Shown here piece after piece: positions 15,536-27,219 of a stretch of DNA of 64,000 nt. Every line of letters begins with the position of its first letter. Positions within the stretch are counted from its first letter, which is position 1. Source of the stretch: Neogemmobacter tilapiae. Lineage in GTDB: Bacteria > Pseudomonadota > Alphaproteobacteria > Rhodobacterales > Rhodobacteraceae. The position numbers were made by a program, and so were the translations under genes. The notes beneath the pieces were generated by a model. It had not been told where the DNA came from and made no database searches. It saw only the letters and a program-made list of their open reading frames with translations. The stretch covers positions 1 through 64,000 of the forward strand of contig NZ_BMYJ01000008.1 of assembly GCF_014652215.1 (NCBI RefSeq). The letters run 5' to 3'.

Positions 15536-16942
15536 ATGACCGTCACCGGAAAAGATCTGATCGACCTTGGCTTCCCGCAAGGGAAAGCGCTTGCGGATGC
15601 TTTGGCCTATGCCAATGCGAATGGCCTGGAGGGCGAGGCGTTGCGCGCCTATGCCGCCAGCGTGATGCCAGCGCCCTTTATGGAACTGCACGAACAGGCC
15701 CCGGCTTGGCAGATGAACATTCAGGCCGAAGATGATCTGGAAGCGGTGAACGTTCAAAAGGTGCAGGAAACCATGGCGAGCCTGATGCGCACCCCCACGG
15801 TGCGTGGCGGTGCTGTCATGCCCGACGCCTGCCCTGCTGGTCCGGTCGGCACCATTCCGGTGGGCGGCGTTGTCGTGGCTGAAAAGGCGATCCATCCGGG
15901 GATGCATTCCGCCGACATCTGCTGTTCGGTCATGCTGACCGAATTTGCCGATGCCGACCCCAAGGCCGTTCTGGATGCCGCGCATGAGGCGACCCATTTC
16001 GGCCCCGGTGGGCGGGCCAATGGGCGACGCTTTACCGTGTCGCTGGATCTGCTGGATGGGTTCCGCGCCAACATGTTCCTGAATGATGACAAGATCATCC
16101 GGGCGGCGATCGAACATATGGGCACGCAGGGCGATGGCAACCATTTCGCTTTTGTCGGGCGCTCGGCGGCGAAGGGCACGGTTTGTCTTGTCACGCACCA
16201 CGGCTCTCGCGGGCCGGGGGCGGGGCTTTACAAGCTGGGCATGCATATGGCGGAACGCTTCCGCAAGCGATTGTCGCCCAAGACCGACAAAGAGAACGCT
16301 TGGATTCCGTCGGACAGCCCGGAGGGCGTGGCATACTGGGACGCGCTGCAACTGATCCGCCGCTGGACCAAGGCCAACCACAACGCCCTTCATCAGGCGG
16401 TGACGGTGGCCTTGGGTCTGAAGGTGGTCGAACGGTTCTGGAACGAACATAACTTCGTCTTCCGGCGGGGGGATTTGTTCTATCACGCGAAGGGGGCTAC
16501 GCCGATTGCCGCCGATTTCCTGCCAGATGGCAGTGGCACGCAGATTGTGCCCCTGAACATGGCCGAACCCGTGCTGCTGATTCGGGGCACGCCGAACGCC
16601 CAGAACTTGGGCTTTGCCCCGCACGGGGCAGGGCGCAACCTGTCGCGGATGGCGCATAAGCGCGGTTTGGGCGACCATTCCGAGGCCGAGGTTTTTGCAC
16701 GCGAAACGGCGGGCTTGGATGCGCGCTTTTTCAGCGGCGAAATCGACGTGGCGGAACTGCCAAGCGCCTATAAACCCGCGGCGACAGTGCGGCGGCAGAT
16801 GGCCCAGTTTGGTCTGGCCGAGGTGGTGGATGAAATCATCCCCTATGGTTCGATCATGGCCGGCGATTGGGAACGCAAAGCATCTTGGCGGATCAAGGCC
16901 AAGGCGAAACATGCGGCCCGTCAGGCGCAGGTGGCGGCATGA
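15536..16942 (+). CDS. RtcB-family RNA ligase
   Basis: The protein has 468 residues. RtcB joins RNA 2',3'-cyclic phosphate and 5'-OH ends with GTP and Mn2+. Active-site motifs are visible in order: SADICC (metal-binding Asp and Cys), GDGNHF, THHGSRGPG, and HGAGRNLSR near the C-terminus, whose His is the guanylylation site. It is longer than E. coli RtcB (408) and its motif I (HPGMHSADICCSV) differs from the usual GVDIGCG, so it belongs to a divergent RtcB subgroup. No rtcA cyclase, rtcR regulator or prfH is adjacent. It may act in tRNA repair, but the substrate cannot be inferred from context. Confidence 0.85.
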   Translation: MTVTGKDLIDLGFPQGKALADALAYANANGLEGEALRAYAASVMPAPFMELHEQAPAWQMNIQAEDDLEAVNVQKVQETMASLMRTPTVRGGAVMPDACPAGPVGTIPVGGVVVAEKAIHPGMHSADICCSVMLTEFADADPKAVLDAAHEATHFGPGGRANGRRFTVSLDLLDGFRANMFLNDDKIIRAAIEHMGTQGDGNHFAFVGRSAAKGTVCLVTHHGSRGPGAGLYKLGMHMAERFRKRLSPKTDKENAWIPSDSPEGVAYWDALQLIRRWTKANHNALHQAVTVALGLKVVERFWNEHNFVFRRGDLFYHAKGATPIAADFLPDGSGTQIVPLNMAEPVLLIRGTPNAQNLGFAPHGAGRNLSRMAHKRGLGDHSEAEVFARETAGLDARFFSGEIDVAELPSAYKPAATVRRQMAQFGLAEVVDEIIPYGSIMAGDWERKASWRIKAKAKHAARQAQVAA

Positions 16943-17069
16943 AACCTGCCGAACTTTCTTTGCCTAAATTTTCGCGGTGCCCTACGGGTGCCGCGATTCA
17001 TGCAGATTGTGGACGAAAGGCGTTGATAAACGCCAATCGGCTATCCATGTGCTTCGAAGGAGGGAAGCC

Positions 17070-17615
17070 ATGACGTTGGACATGATCACCGCGCCCGAAA
17101 AGGGTCAGATCGCTGCTGGTCGTTTCGTGCTGCGCCCGGTGCGCCGCTCGGATGCCGGGCTGTTCGCCATGTATGCGGGCGACAAGCGGGTGGCCGAGGC
17201 GACGCGATCCATCCCGCATCCCTTGCCGCCCGGCGCGGCCGAGGCTTTCGTGGCCCGCGCGATGGCAGGACCTGCGGATGAGGACATCTGGGTGATGGAT
17301 GGCAGCGCCACGGGTCTGGCTGAGGTGCTGGGTGTCATCAGCCTGAAAAAGATGGACAGGAACCAGTCCGAGGTCGGCTATTGGGTCGCCCCCGCCTTCT
17401 GGAATCTGGGTATCGCGTCCGAGGCGGTTCAAGCACTGATCGCCGCCAACCCGCAAGGCAACTGCACCATCTTTGCCGAGGTGTTTCAGGACAATCCCGG
17501 TTCGGCACGCGTGCTGACCCATGCCGGTTTCCAGTATCTGGGCGACGCCGAAACCTTTTCGGTCGCGCGCAATGCCCGCGTGCCGACCTGGACCTATACC
17601 CGAAAGCTGGGCTAG
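17070..17615 (+). CDS. GNAT N-acetyltransferase (RimJ/RimL-like)
   Basis: The protein has 181 residues. The pattern FVLRPVRRSDAGLFAMYAGD at the N-terminus, EVGYWVAPAFWNLGIASEAV (the acetyl-CoA loop region) and NPGSARVLTHAGFQYLGD near the end is that of GNAT acetyltransferases of the RimJ/RimL type. These acetylate protein N-termini or small amines using acetyl-CoA. The ATG at 17070 follows AAGGAGGG; the open frame extends further upstream but the added residues are not family-like. The gene lies between rtcB and a second GNAT gene, a neighbourhood often seen upstream of obgE in Rhodobacteraceae. Confidence 0.85.
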   Translation: MTLDMITAPEKGQIAAGRFVLRPVRRSDAGLFAMYAGDKRVAEATRSIPHPLPPGAAEAFVARAMAGPADEDIWVMDGSATGLAEVLGVISLKKMDRNQSEVGYWVAPAFWNLGIASEAVQALIAANPQGNCTIFAEVFQDNPGSARVLTHAGFQYLGDAETFSVARNARVPTWTYTRKLG

Positions 17616-17623
17616 CCTGCGGC

Positions 17624-17662
17624 TTCCTCCTCCCGTTCTCCCAATCTCCTCGGGGGGAGGAA
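17624..17662 (+). terminator. Hairpin after GNAT gene
   Basis: TTCCTCCTCCCG (17624-17635) pairs with CGGGGGGAGGAA (17651-17662) with one wobble and a 15-base loop. It starts nine bases after the stop codon. No T-run follows, so it may attenuate rather than end transcription, or be a REP-like element. Confidence 0.4.
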
Positions 17663-17748
17663 ACCACGCCACCGTGAGGGCCGAAAGTCCTCAGCCCGGA
17701 AAGAGCGGCTCGATGCCCCGAGAGACCGGTTTCAAGAGTGAACGCACC

Positions 17749-18270
17749 ATGACAGACAGCACGATCCGCATGGCCGAACCCGTCGATCTGCCGCAGATCA
17801 TGGCGATCTACAATCATGCGGTGCGCGAAACCACGGCGATCTGGAATGATACGCAGGTTGATCTGGACAACCGCGAACGCTGGTATGCCGACCGCATGGG
17901 GCGGGGTTTCCCGGTTTTTGTCGCCGTGCTGGGCAAGCAGGTTCTGGGCTATGCCTCGTATGGCGACTGGCGGGCCTTTGATGGCTATCGTGGCACGGTG
18001 GAAAACTCGGTCTATGTGGCGCCTGACATGCAAGGCCGGGGCGTGGGCAAGGCTTTGCTTCAGGCCTTGGTTGACGATGCCCGCGAACAGGGTAAACATG
18101 TGATGGTCGCAGGGATCGAGGCGGGCAACATCGGCTCGATCCGGTTGCATGAAAAATTGGGGTTTGTCGAAGTGGCACGGATGGAGCAGGTGGGACAAAA
18201 GTTCGGGCGCTGGCTCGATCTCGTCTTCCTGCAACTGCGGCTGGACGAACGACCAGAACCAACGGCCTGA
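17749..18270 (+). CDS. GNAT N-acetyltransferase, phosphinothricin acetyltransferase-like
   Basis: The protein has 173 residues. The sequence RMAEPVDLPQIMAIYNHAV, the ENSVYVAPDMQGRGVGKALL motif (RGVGKA is the acetyl-CoA pyrophosphate loop) and GNIGSIRLHEKLGFVEVARM match the PAT/MnaT group. That group acetylates phosphinothricin, methionine sulfoximine or methionine sulfone in characterised members. The physiological substrate here is unknown. The ATG at 17749 gives the usual ~170-residue length. obgE follows 67 bases downstream. Confidence 0.88.
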   Translation: MTDSTIRMAEPVDLPQIMAIYNHAVRETTAIWNDTQVDLDNRERWYADRMGRGFPVFVAVLGKQVLGYASYGDWRAFDGYRGTVENSVYVAPDMQGRGVGKALLQALVDDAREQGKHVMVAGIEAGNIGSIRLHEKLGFVEVARMEQVGQKFGRWLDLVFLQLRLDERPEPTA

Positions 18271-18280
18271 CGGACCTTGA

Positions 18281-20471
<2,191 letters not shown>

Positions 20472-20475
<4 letters not shown>

Positions 20476-21302
20476 TGCCCGAGACCGCCTGCCAGCAGTG
20501 GGGTCTTGCAGGGCTTGATCCCTTTGCCGAAACAGCAACCAGCCGTTTGTGGCGCGCCGAAAGCCCGGACCACGGCCCTGCGGTTCTCAAGATATTAAAA
20601 CCCTATGGTGCTGACGAAATCCATGGGGTGCAGTTGATGCAGGGTCTTGCCGGAGTTGGCATGGCGCAGGTGTTTGAGCGGTCTGATGACGCAATCCTGA
20701 TGGAGTATCTGCCCGGCCAGACCCTGTCCGAGATGGTGCGCAAAGGCGAAGATGTTGGAGCAAGCCGGGTTATTGCTGATGTGGCGCGCCTGATCCGTCA
20801 AGGTTCGACCCCTAGGTTGGTGCCGCTGGAACGCTACCTGCAAGCGCTGTTTTCCGACGATCCGGCCAAACTGCCCATGGCCATCCGGCCGCAGATCCTT
20901 GCCGCTCGCGAGATAGGGCTGCGTTTGTTGGCAGAAACGAAAGCGACGGTGGCGCTGCACGGTGATCTACATCACGACAATATTCTGCAATCCACACGCG
21001 GTTGGCTGGCGATTGATGCCAAGGGTCTGGTGGGGAATGCGGCTTTTGAATTCGCAAATGCTTTTCGCAACCCGCACGACTGTCAGGAGTTGGCCCGCAA
21101 GCCGATACGGATCGCTGCAATGGCGCAGGTTTTCGCGGCAGAGTTGACGGTTGATCCGGCCTATATCTGTGCTTGGGCTGCCGTGAACTGTGCCTGTTCG
21201 CTGTTCTGGTCTGCTGCCAGCGGGAATAATTTGCAGGATGACCTGCATTTGCTGCCATTGCTGCTATCTGCGGCGAACAAAGACTGGGGTTTCTATGAAT
21301 GA
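20472..21302 (+). CDS. APH(6)/hydroxyurea-type small-molecule kinase between proB and proA
   Basis: The protein has 276 residues. The protein-kinase-like fold shows a candidate ATP lysine (Lys40 in AVLKILKP), the catalytic loop HGDLHHDN (163-170) and the metal-binding IDAKG (181-185) followed by [15 protein letters not shown]. This pattern belongs to the streptomycin 6-kinase / aminoglycoside-hydroxyurea kinase family. Chromosomal members are often not true resistance genes, and the substrate is unknown. It is coupled at both ends: ATGA with proB and an eight-base overlap with proA. It is therefore expressed with proline synthesis rather than as a separate resistance cassette. Its codon use is slightly less G/C-biased than its neighbours, hinting at later insertion. 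Confidence 0.85.
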
Positions 21303-22560
21303 TGCGAATAACATGAGCCGTCTGATGGCGGAAATGGGCGCCAAGGCCCGCGCGGCGGCAGCGGAATTGGCCTATGCCTCACAAGAGCGCAAGTATGCGG
21401 CGCTGATCTCGGCGGCCCATGCGGTTTGGGATCGTCGGGCGGAAATTCTGGAAGCCAACGCCAAGGACATGGCAGCGGCCAAGGCGCGGGATCTGACGCC
21501 TGCGATGTTGGACCGGCTGGCGCTGAACGAAGACCGCTTGCGGGGGATCGTGGATGGTCTGCGCACCGTGGCAGAACTGCGCGATCCGGTGGGGCGGGTT
21601 CTGGCCGAATGGGATGTGCCCAGCGGTTTGCATATCCAGCGGGTGGCGACACCTTTAGGCGTTGTCGGCGTGATCTATGAAAGCCGACCCAATGTGACGG
21701 CGGATGCCGGGGCCTTGTGCCTTAAGGCTGGCAATGCGGTGATCCTTCGCGGAGGCTCGGAATCTTTCCACTCCAGCCGCGCGATCCATGCCTGCATGCA
21801 GCAGGGTCTGAAACAAGGCGGTCTTCCCGAGGACGCAATCCAGATGGTCGATACCACCGACCGGGCGATGGTCGGCGAAATGCTGCGGGCGACGCAGTGG
21901 ATCGACGTCATCGTGCCGCGCGGGGGCAAAGGTCTGGTGGGGCTGGTGCAATCCGAGGCGCGGGTGCCGGTCTTTGCCCATCTGGAGGGCATCTGCCACG
22001 TCTATGCCGACCGCGACGCCGATCTGGAAAAGGCGCGGCGGGTGGTCTTGAACGCGAAAACCCGGCGCACCGGGGTTTGCGGCTCGGCGGAATGCCTGCT
22101 GATCGATTGGCAGTTCTATACGAAACACGGGGCGGTTCTGATCGAGGATCTGATCAAGGCGGGGGTTGAGGTTCGGACCGAAGGCGAATTGCTGAAAGTG
22201 CCCGGAACGGTCAAGGCAAACCCCGAAGATTTCGGGCATGAATTCCTCGACATGATCATCGCCGCAAAACTGGTCGATGGTGTGGATGAGGCGATTGGCC
22301 ATATTCGCAAATATGGCTCGGGTCACACTGAAAGCATCCTGACCGAAAATGACGCCACGGCGGCGCGGTTCTTTGAACGGCTGGACAGCGCGATCCTGAT
22401 GCGCAACGCCTCCACTCAGTTTGCGGATGGCGGCGAATTTGGCATGGGCGCGGAAATTGGCATTGCGACGGGAAAGATGCACGCACGCGGCCCGGTGGGG
22501 GCGGAACAGTTGACCAGTTTCAAATATCTGGTAACCGGGGATGGAACCATTCGCCCCTAA
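21295..22560 (+). CDS. proA: Gamma-glutamyl phosphate reductase
   Basis: The protein has 421 residues. It is an aldehyde-dehydrogenase superfamily enzyme with the ProA strings [28 protein letters not shown] split around residue 125, VPRGGKGLV, the active-site [13 protein letters not shown] with its catalytic Cys, and [13 protein letters not shown] at the end. It reduces gamma-glutamyl phosphate with NADPH to glutamate semialdehyde, the step after ProB. The start at 21295 is the first ATG in the family-like region and overlaps the kinase gene. Confidence 0.96.
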   Translation: MNDANNMSRLMAEMGAKARAAAAELAYASQERKYAALISAAHAVWDRRAEILEANAKDMAAAKARDLTPAMLDRLALNEDRLRGIVDGLRTVAELRDPVGRVLAEWDVPSGLHIQRVATPLGVVGVIYESRPNVTADAGALCLKAGNAVILRGGSESFHSSRAIHACMQQGLKQGGLPEDAIQMVDTTDRAMVGEMLRATQWIDVIVPRGGKGLVGLVQSEARVPVFAHLEGICHVYADRDADLEKARRVVLNAKTRRTGVCGSAECLLIDWQFYTKHGAVLIEDLIKAGVEVRTEGELLKVPGTVKANPEDFGHEFLDMIIAAKLVDGVDEAIGHIRKYGSGHTESILTENDATAARFFERLDSAILMRNASTQFADGGEFGMGAEIGIATGKMHARGPVGAEQLTSFKYLVTGDGTIRP

Positions 22561-22569
22561 GGTGTTCTA

Positions 22570-23100
22570 ATGCCGTTTTTCTTTGCGCTGATTGCCCTGG
22601 CCGCCGGGGTTTTGATCTGGTCTTCCCGTGCAAAGGCCGCCCATGGCGCGGCGCAGGAACTGGCCGATATGGCGGGCGATGTGATCTCTGCCGCCCGCCG
22701 TTTCGGATTTCGCCGCAAGGCCAACATCCATCCCGTTGATGCGCTGGAGGATGGTGATGTCGCCATTGCTGGGGCAGGGGTGGCCTTTCTGGAATTGGCG
22801 GGCCTGCCTTCGACCGAAACCCAAGACGCTTTGGCACGCAGCCTGCAGGTGACTTTGGGGCAAAGCGCCGATCAGGCGCGTGAGGCGCTGGTTCTGGGCC
22901 GCTGGCTCATGGGGCAATGTGGTGGGCCGGTGCCTGCCCTGTCGCGCCTGACGCGGCGGTTGGCCAAGCTGAAAGGGGCCGACAGCCTGAACCCGCTGAT
23001 GCAGGTTCTAAAGGATGTCGCGGCTGCCGCAGGCGGTCAGGTGACCGAGGCGCAAAAGGGCGCGCTGGAAGATATCGCCAGGCTATATCGACTGAAATAA
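22570..23100 (+). CDS. Hypothetical protein with N-terminal membrane anchor
   Basis: The protein has 176 residues. Residues 1-20 form one hydrophobic segment (FFFALIALAAGVLIW), then a basic stretch and a helical soluble domain. The helical part (LSRLTRRLAKLKGADSLNPLMQVLKDVAAAAGG) loosely recalls TerB-like folds but lacks a diagnostic motif, so I leave it unassigned. It follows proA by nine bases and may be the last gene of the obgE-proBA operon. A terminator shared with the convergent transglycosylase gene begins at its stop. Confidence 0.7.
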   Translation: MPFFFALIALAAGVLIWSSRAKAAHGAAQELADMAGDVISAARRFGFRRKANIHPVDALEDGDVAIAGAGVAFLELAGLPSTETQDALARSLQVTLGQSADQAREALVLGRWLMGQCGGPVPALSRLTRRLAKLKGADSLNPLMQVLKDVAAAAGGQVTEAQKGALEDIARLYRLK

Positions 23101-23120
23101 AGCCCGCTTAGGCGGGCTTT
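23099..23120. terminator. Bidirectional terminator
   Basis: AAAGCCCGC (23099-23107) pairs perfectly with GCGGGCTTT (23112-23120) around a four-base loop that contains the minus-strand stop codon. A- and T-runs on both sides allow it to serve both convergent genes. Confidence 0.85.
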
Positions 23121-23707
23121 TGGCAGTAGGACTGCTGCGAGGTAAAGCTCATCATTTCCGCCCGCTTGCCCGCATTGCGGAAAGGCATCCAGTCACGCCC
23201 CATGCCCGCAGCCCCAGTTCCGGCCACCGCGTCATCTTTTGCCACCTGAACAGCCGCGATATCCACCGCACAAGACAGGTTCGCCGCCCCATCCTTCAAC
23301 GCACTGGAACTGGTCGCCTCGCAGCCATATTGCTGCGCCGTGCGCGGCGAGATTTGCGTCAGGCCGATCCAGCGCCCGCCACCGCCGGCCGCTGCTGGGT
23401 TCCAGGTGCTTTCATGTTTGGCAAGGGCCGAGATCAGGCCGACCCAGAATTCCCGCCGCTGTTCAATCGGCGCTTCGGCATAGCCGGGGCACCATTGCGC
23501 GATGTCGCGCGGCACTTCGGCGGCAAGGGCGTGGTCTTCTTCGGCCACGGCCAACAGGGTCTTTTGCGTCCAATCGGGCGCTTCGGGCCGATGGTCCCAA
23601 CCCATCACAGGTTGCGACATCGACACATCTTCCTTCTTGGCCTGCATACAGGCGCTGGGCAAAAGACCCATCATCAGAAGGGCCGTTGCTTTCGCTATGG
23701 TTTGCAT
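23108..23707 (-). CDS. Lytic transglycosylase-like lipoprotein (SLT domain)
   Basis: The protein has 199 residues. A lipoprotein signal ends in the lipobox LPSAC (Cys20). Residues ~90-150 carry an SLT/lysozyme-like signature: SALAKHESTWNP with the catalytic-type Glu, then WIGLTQISPRTAQQYGC. Such enzymes cleave the glycan strand of peptidoglycan, here probably anchored to the outer membrane. The rest of the protein lacks recognisable domains. It is a single-gene unit, convergent with the proBA operon. Confidence 0.82.
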   Translation of the reverse strand: MQTIAKATALLMMGLLPSACMQAKKEDVSMSQPVMGWDHRPEAPDWTQKTLLAVAEEDHALAAEVPRDIAQWCPGYAEAPIEQRREFWVGLISALAKHESTWNPAAAGGGGRWIGLTQISPRTAQQYGCEATSSSALKDGAANLSCAVDIAAVQVAKDDAVAGTGAAGMGRDWMPFRNAGKRAEMMSFTSQQSYCQKPA

Positions 23708-23774
23708 CCGTGAACCGGCAGTTGTTGTCCCCAGACGCGGTGACTAGGCGATTTTCACGATTCGGACAAACCGA

Positions 23775-23812
23775 GGGGGCAAAAATCGGCGGCTTTCCGC
23801 CTTTTTGCCCCC
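23775..23812 (-). terminator. Terminator of RTX gene
   Basis: GGGGGCAAAAA (23775-23785) pairs with TTTTTGCCCCC (23802-23812). Nested inside, GGCGG (23788-23792) pairs with CCGCC (23797-23801). The element lies just past the stop of the minus-strand RTX gene. Confidence 0.85.
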
Positions 23813-23819
23813 CGTTCCC

Positions 23820-24620
23820 TCAATCGATGATGTAGATATGCGCCGGAATTTCGCTAAAGCCGGCTTGGGTTTTTGCGAACAAAATCTTGGCTATAGTGCC
23901 TGTCCCATCGGCATCATACCAAATCTGCCCCGTTTCGCGGCTATAGATCAATCGGTCGTCCGCATCCTTGGCCGCATTGCCATAGGCAAGGTTCTTCATG
24001 TCGAATTTACCCACCGGACCGATGGCTTTGAAAACGTCATTGTCCAGATGCAGCCGATCCGCTGGCCCGTTGTAGAACACATCGATTCGGTCGACGTTCT
24101 TTTTGCCGTCCAGTTTCGTGTCGAAGACAAAGGTGTCATTCCCATTCGTCCCGATCAGCGTGTCGTTCCCCAGACCCCCGTTCAACGTATCATCCCCACC
24201 TTGCCCATTCAGCAAATCGTTCCCAGCATAGCCGTAAAGCCGGTCATCCTCTTCCCGCGCCATGATCAGGTCGTCCTGCGCAAACAGCATAGCCCGCGCC
24301 TGATCCAGCTTGCCCCGGCTGATCAGATCGAACATCCGCGCGAAATTGACGTTGATGTCATAATAGCTGACGTCGATCTCATGTTCCGAATAGAAGGTTA
24401 CCGCCTGAATGGTGCCACCCTTTACATCGACGATCTTGCCGTTCTTCAGCACCACATTCAGGCCCAGACCATCCACCCGCGCGACATAGCCATAATCCAG
24501 CTTGAACGTCATTTCGCGCGCCGAAACCTTGGCGGGTTTCAGGGCGAGCAGTCCGGTGAAATCGAAGGTCATGGTATCAATCAGCGTATCGGCATCTTGA
24601 TTGGCAACGATGGTGGTCAT
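23820..24620 (-). CDS. RTX calcium-binding repeat protein
   Basis: The protein has 266 residues. Three to four nonapeptide RTX repeats (GGxGxDxLx type: YAGNDLLNGQGGDDTLNGGLGNDTL split over residues ~128-155) form a calcium-binding beta-roll, followed by the usual hydrophobic C-terminal signal-like region ending in IPAHIYIID. The first ~120 residues are an unassigned beta-rich domain. Proteins of this design are generally exported by type I secretion with no cleaved N-terminal signal, which fits this one; no transporter genes are nearby. The start at 24620 is preceded by AAGGGGAAAAACC. Confidence 0.82.
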   Translation of the reverse strand: MTTIVANQDADTLIDTMTFDFTGLLALKPAKVSAREMTFKLDYGYVARVDGLGLNVVLKNGKIVDVKGGTIQAVTFYSEHEIDVSYYDINVNFARMFDLISRGKLDQARAMLFAQDDLIMAREEDDRLYGYAGNDLLNGQGGDDTLNGGLGNDTLIGTNGNDTFVFDTKLDGKKNVDRIDVFYNGPADRLHLDNDVFKAIGPVGKFDMKNLAYGNAAKDADDRLIYSRETGQIWYDADGTGTIAKILFAKTQAGFSEIPAHIYIID

Positions 24621-24654
24621 GGTTTTTCCCCTTCCAGAACTCTCGGGCGGCCTC

Positions 24655-24668
24655 CTATAACGTTATAG
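24655..24668. promoter_or_regulatory. 14-bp perfect palindrome upstream of RTX and gatB genes
   Basis: CTATAACGTTATAG lies 34 bases in front of the RTX start, in the divergent interval with gatB. Its symmetry and position suit a regulator binding site. No regulator is encoded beside it. Confidence 0.35.
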
Positions 24669-24779
24669 ATCAAAGATCAAAGCCGACCTTTGTCGGATAG
24701 GGCAATGACCGGCCCGCTCATGGGCCTTGCCGTGACCATCCCCCCGCCTTAGAACGCAAGCGTTGCAAAGGAGACCGCG

Positions 24780-26291
24780 ATGCTGGACCTGACCTATACC
24801 GCCCCAAAGCCCAAAGTGATCCAGGGGGCCAAGGACGATTGGGAACTGGTCATCGGTATGGAAATCCACGCGCAGGTCTCGTCCAACGCCAAGCTGTTTT
24901 CGGGGGCCTCAACAGCGGTAGGGGCGGAGCCGAATTCCAACGTCTCGTTTGTGGATGCGGCCATGCCCGGCATGTTGCCGGTGATCAACGAATTCTGCGT
25001 GGAGCAGGCGGTTCGGACGGGTCTGGGGCTGAAAGCCGCGATCAATCTGCGTTCGGCTTTTGACCGCAAGAACTATTTCTACCCGGACTTGCCGCAGGGC
25101 TATCAGATCAGCCAGCTTTATCACCCGATCGTGGGCGAGGGCGAGGTGATCGTGGAAATGGGCCCCGGCGTGGCCCGGCATGTGCGGATCGAACGGATCC
25201 ATCTGGAACAGGACGCGGGCAAGTCGATCCATGACATGGACCCGACGCAGTCTTTCGTCGATTTCAACCGGACGGGCGTGGCGCTGATGGAAATCGTCAG
25301 CCGCCCAGATATTCGGGGCCCCGAGGAAGCGGCGGCCTATGTCGTCAAGCTGCGGCAGATCCTGCGCTATCTGGGGACCTGCGATGGCAATATGCAGAAC
25401 GGCAACCTGCGGGCCGATGTGAACGTGTCGGTCTGCCGTCCGGGCCAGTATGAGAAGTATCAGGCGACGGGCGATTTTTCTCATCTGGGAACGCGCTGTG
25501 AAATCAAGAACATGAACTCCATGCGGTTCATTCAGGCGGCGATTGACTATGAGGCGCGGCGTCAGATTGCGATTGTCGAAGACGGCGGTTCGGTGACGCA
25601 GGAAACGCGGCTCTATGATCCCGACAAGAACGAAACCCGGTCGATGCGGTCCAAGGAAGAAGCACACGACTACCGCTATTTCCCCGACCCCGACCTGCTG
25701 CCCTTGGAAATCGAACAGGCCTGGGTCGATGACATTGCGGCCCGGATGCCGGAACTGCCCGACGCGAAAAAGGCGCGGTTCATGGGGGATTTCGGGCTGA
25801 CGGATTACGATGCGAACGTGCTGACGGCCGAGCTGGAGGCGGCTTCGTTCTTTGAGGCTGTGGCGCTGGGGCGGGATGGCAAGCAGGCGGCGAACTGGGT
25901 GATCAACGAATTGTTCGGGCGGCTGAACAAAGAGGGTCTGGCGATTGGGGAAAGCCCGGTGTCGGCGGGCCAGTTGGGCGGCATTCTGGACCTGATGCAG
26001 AAGGGCGAGATCAGCGGCAAGATGGCGAAGGACCTGTTCGAAATCCTGTGGACAGAGGGGGGTGACCCTGCCGAAGTCGCCGCCGCAAAGGGGATGAAGC
26101 AGGTGACCGACATGGGGGCCATTGAGGCGGCGGTGGACGCGATCATCGCGGCGAACCCGGATCAGGTGGAAAAGGCCAAGGCAAACCCGAAACTGGCGGG
26201 CTGGTTCGTGGGGCAGGTGATCAAGGCGTCGGGCGGCAAGGCGAACCCGGCGGCGGTGAATGATCTGGTGGCGAAAAAGCTGGGGATGTGA
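24780..26291 (+). CDS. gatB: Asp-tRNA(Asn)/Glu-tRNA(Gln) amidotransferase subunit B
   Basis: The protein has 503 residues, full length. The N-terminal catalytic kinase-like domain begins [13 protein letters not shown] and includes [16 protein letters not shown] and [17 protein letters not shown]. The C-terminal GatB/YqeY tail domain (about 355-500) binds tRNA. With GatA and GatC it converts misacylated Glu-tRNA(Gln) to Gln-tRNA(Gln). gatA and gatC are not in the window. A good AAGGAG precedes the ATG at 24780. The stop overlaps the next gene (TGATG). Confidence 0.97.
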   Translation: MLDLTYTAPKPKVIQGAKDDWELVIGMEIHAQVSSNAKLFSGASTAVGAEPNSNVSFVDAAMPGMLPVINEFCVEQAVRTGLGLKAAINLRSAFDRKNYFYPDLPQGYQISQLYHPIVGEGEVIVEMGPGVARHVRIERIHLEQDAGKSIHDMDPTQSFVDFNRTGVALMEIVSRPDIRGPEEAAAYVVKLRQILRYLGTCDGNMQNGNLRADVNVSVCRPGQYEKYQATGDFSHLGTRCEIKNMNSMRFIQAAIDYEARRQIAIVEDGGSVTQETRLYDPDKNETRSMRSKEEAHDYRYFPDPDLLPLEIEQAWVDDIAARMPELPDAKKARFMGDFGLTDYDANVLTAELEAASFFEAVALGRDGKQAANWVINELFGRLNKEGLAIGESPVSAGQLGGILDLMQKGEISGKMAKDLFEILWTEGGDPAEVAAAKGMKQVTDMGAIEAAVDAIIAANPDQVEKAKANPKLAGWFVGQVIKASGGKANPAAVNDLVAKKLGM

Positions 26292-27127
26292 TGCGCATTT
26301 GGCTGGGCCTGTTCCTGTGGTTATTGGCTGTGGGGGCAGGCTGGGCGGAGTCGAGCCGGTTTGGTGAGATTTCCACTGTTCCTGCCGATCCCGCAGGACG
26401 CATGCCGAACATGCTTTTGCTTGATGGCGAGCCGATCCCGGGCCTCGAGTCATTTGGCCCTTCGGGGATAACCGTCTTGCGGATTATTGACTGGGGTATG
26501 AAGGGTGACGCCGTTCTGTTGCAGACTTGGAGTGGCGGGGCGCATTGCTGCTATGCTTACCATTTTTTGCTGCTAAACGAGCAGGGGGCTACACTGAGTC
26601 CTGAGTTTGGTGAGCATGGTCGGGACCTTTCACATTTTGAAGTGTCGCCAGACAGTATCGGTTTCCGGATGGTGCGGGATTATCCAGCGGACATCGAATA
26701 TCAACAGGTGATTTACGATGGCGCTGTTGGGCGCGTTACAAATGTCATGGAAAACGACGAAGGTGTTGCCGTTGCTGGGCCTGGGAAGGACGTGACGCGA
26801 TGGGATGGAGTGTGGGTCGAGGATCTTTTTGATGACCCAAGCGAACGCCAGCGCTTTCGCGGCATTATGACGCAAAAAGAGTTGACGCAGTTTCGCACGG
26901 TTGTTGGTACTTTCGGAAAGTATGAGATCAGAAATGGTCTTCTGGTGGGTTCGGCCTGCTGGCAGTCACGGTGCGATGTTCGTTTTGGCCTCGTCGCGGT
27001 CGAAATTGAAACGGGTGACGCTTTTGCGATTCAGTATTTTGACGGCGACAGAACAGATTTTCTGCCGAAAGACCGAGGTATACCAGTCGTCTTGCAAGAG
27101 ATGATCGCTGAACGGTTGGCGCAATAG
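26291..27127 (+). CDS. Hypothetical exported protein coupled to gatB
   Basis: The protein has 278 residues. A signal peptide (LWLGLFLWLLAVGAGWA-like hydrophobic stretch after MRI, cut after WAE or nearby) leads to a periplasmic protein. Cysteines in GGAHCCYAYHFLLL and SACWQSRCDVRFGLV could form disulfides. I recognise no family. The start codon shares its A with the gatB stop. Codon use is visibly less G/C-biased than in gatB, so it may be a recent arrival despite the coupling. Confidence 0.65.
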   Translation: MRIWLGLFLWLLAVGAGWAESSRFGEISTVPADPAGRMPNMLLLDGEPIPGLESFGPSGITVLRIIDWGMKGDAVLLQTWSGGAHCCYAYHFLLLNEQGATLSPEFGEHGRDLSHFEVSPDSIGFRMVRDYPADIEYQQVIYDGAVGRVTNVMENDEGVAVAGPGKDVTRWDGVWVEDLFDDPSERQRFRGIMTQKELTQFRTVVGTFGKYEIRNGLLVGSACWQSRCDVRFGLVAVEIETGDAFAIQYFDGDRTDFLPKDRGIPVVLQEMIAERLAQ

Positions 27128-27196
27128 CTTGTAAAGGGGCGGCCCTCGGGGGGCCTTGAGCCCCCGCTCGGGCCGGTGGGGTTTCCCCACACCCCA

Positions 27197-27219
27197 AGGT
27201 ATTTTGGGCAAGATGAAAG
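27197..27219 (+). repeat. Dispersed repeat, copy A
   Basis: A 23-base unit, AGGTATTTTGGGCAAGATG followed by AAAG, preceded by a run of C-rich sequence. It matches copy B at 28790-28812 with one mismatch. It runs into the terminator hairpin that follows. Confidence 0.7.

Noticed and set aside
15509-16912. 467-codon minus-strand frame
   Set aside because: Fully antisense to the RtcB-family gene; no recognisable domain.
24909-26453. 514-codon minus-strand frame
   Set aside because: Antisense to gatB; histidine/arginine-rich composition typical of shadow frames.
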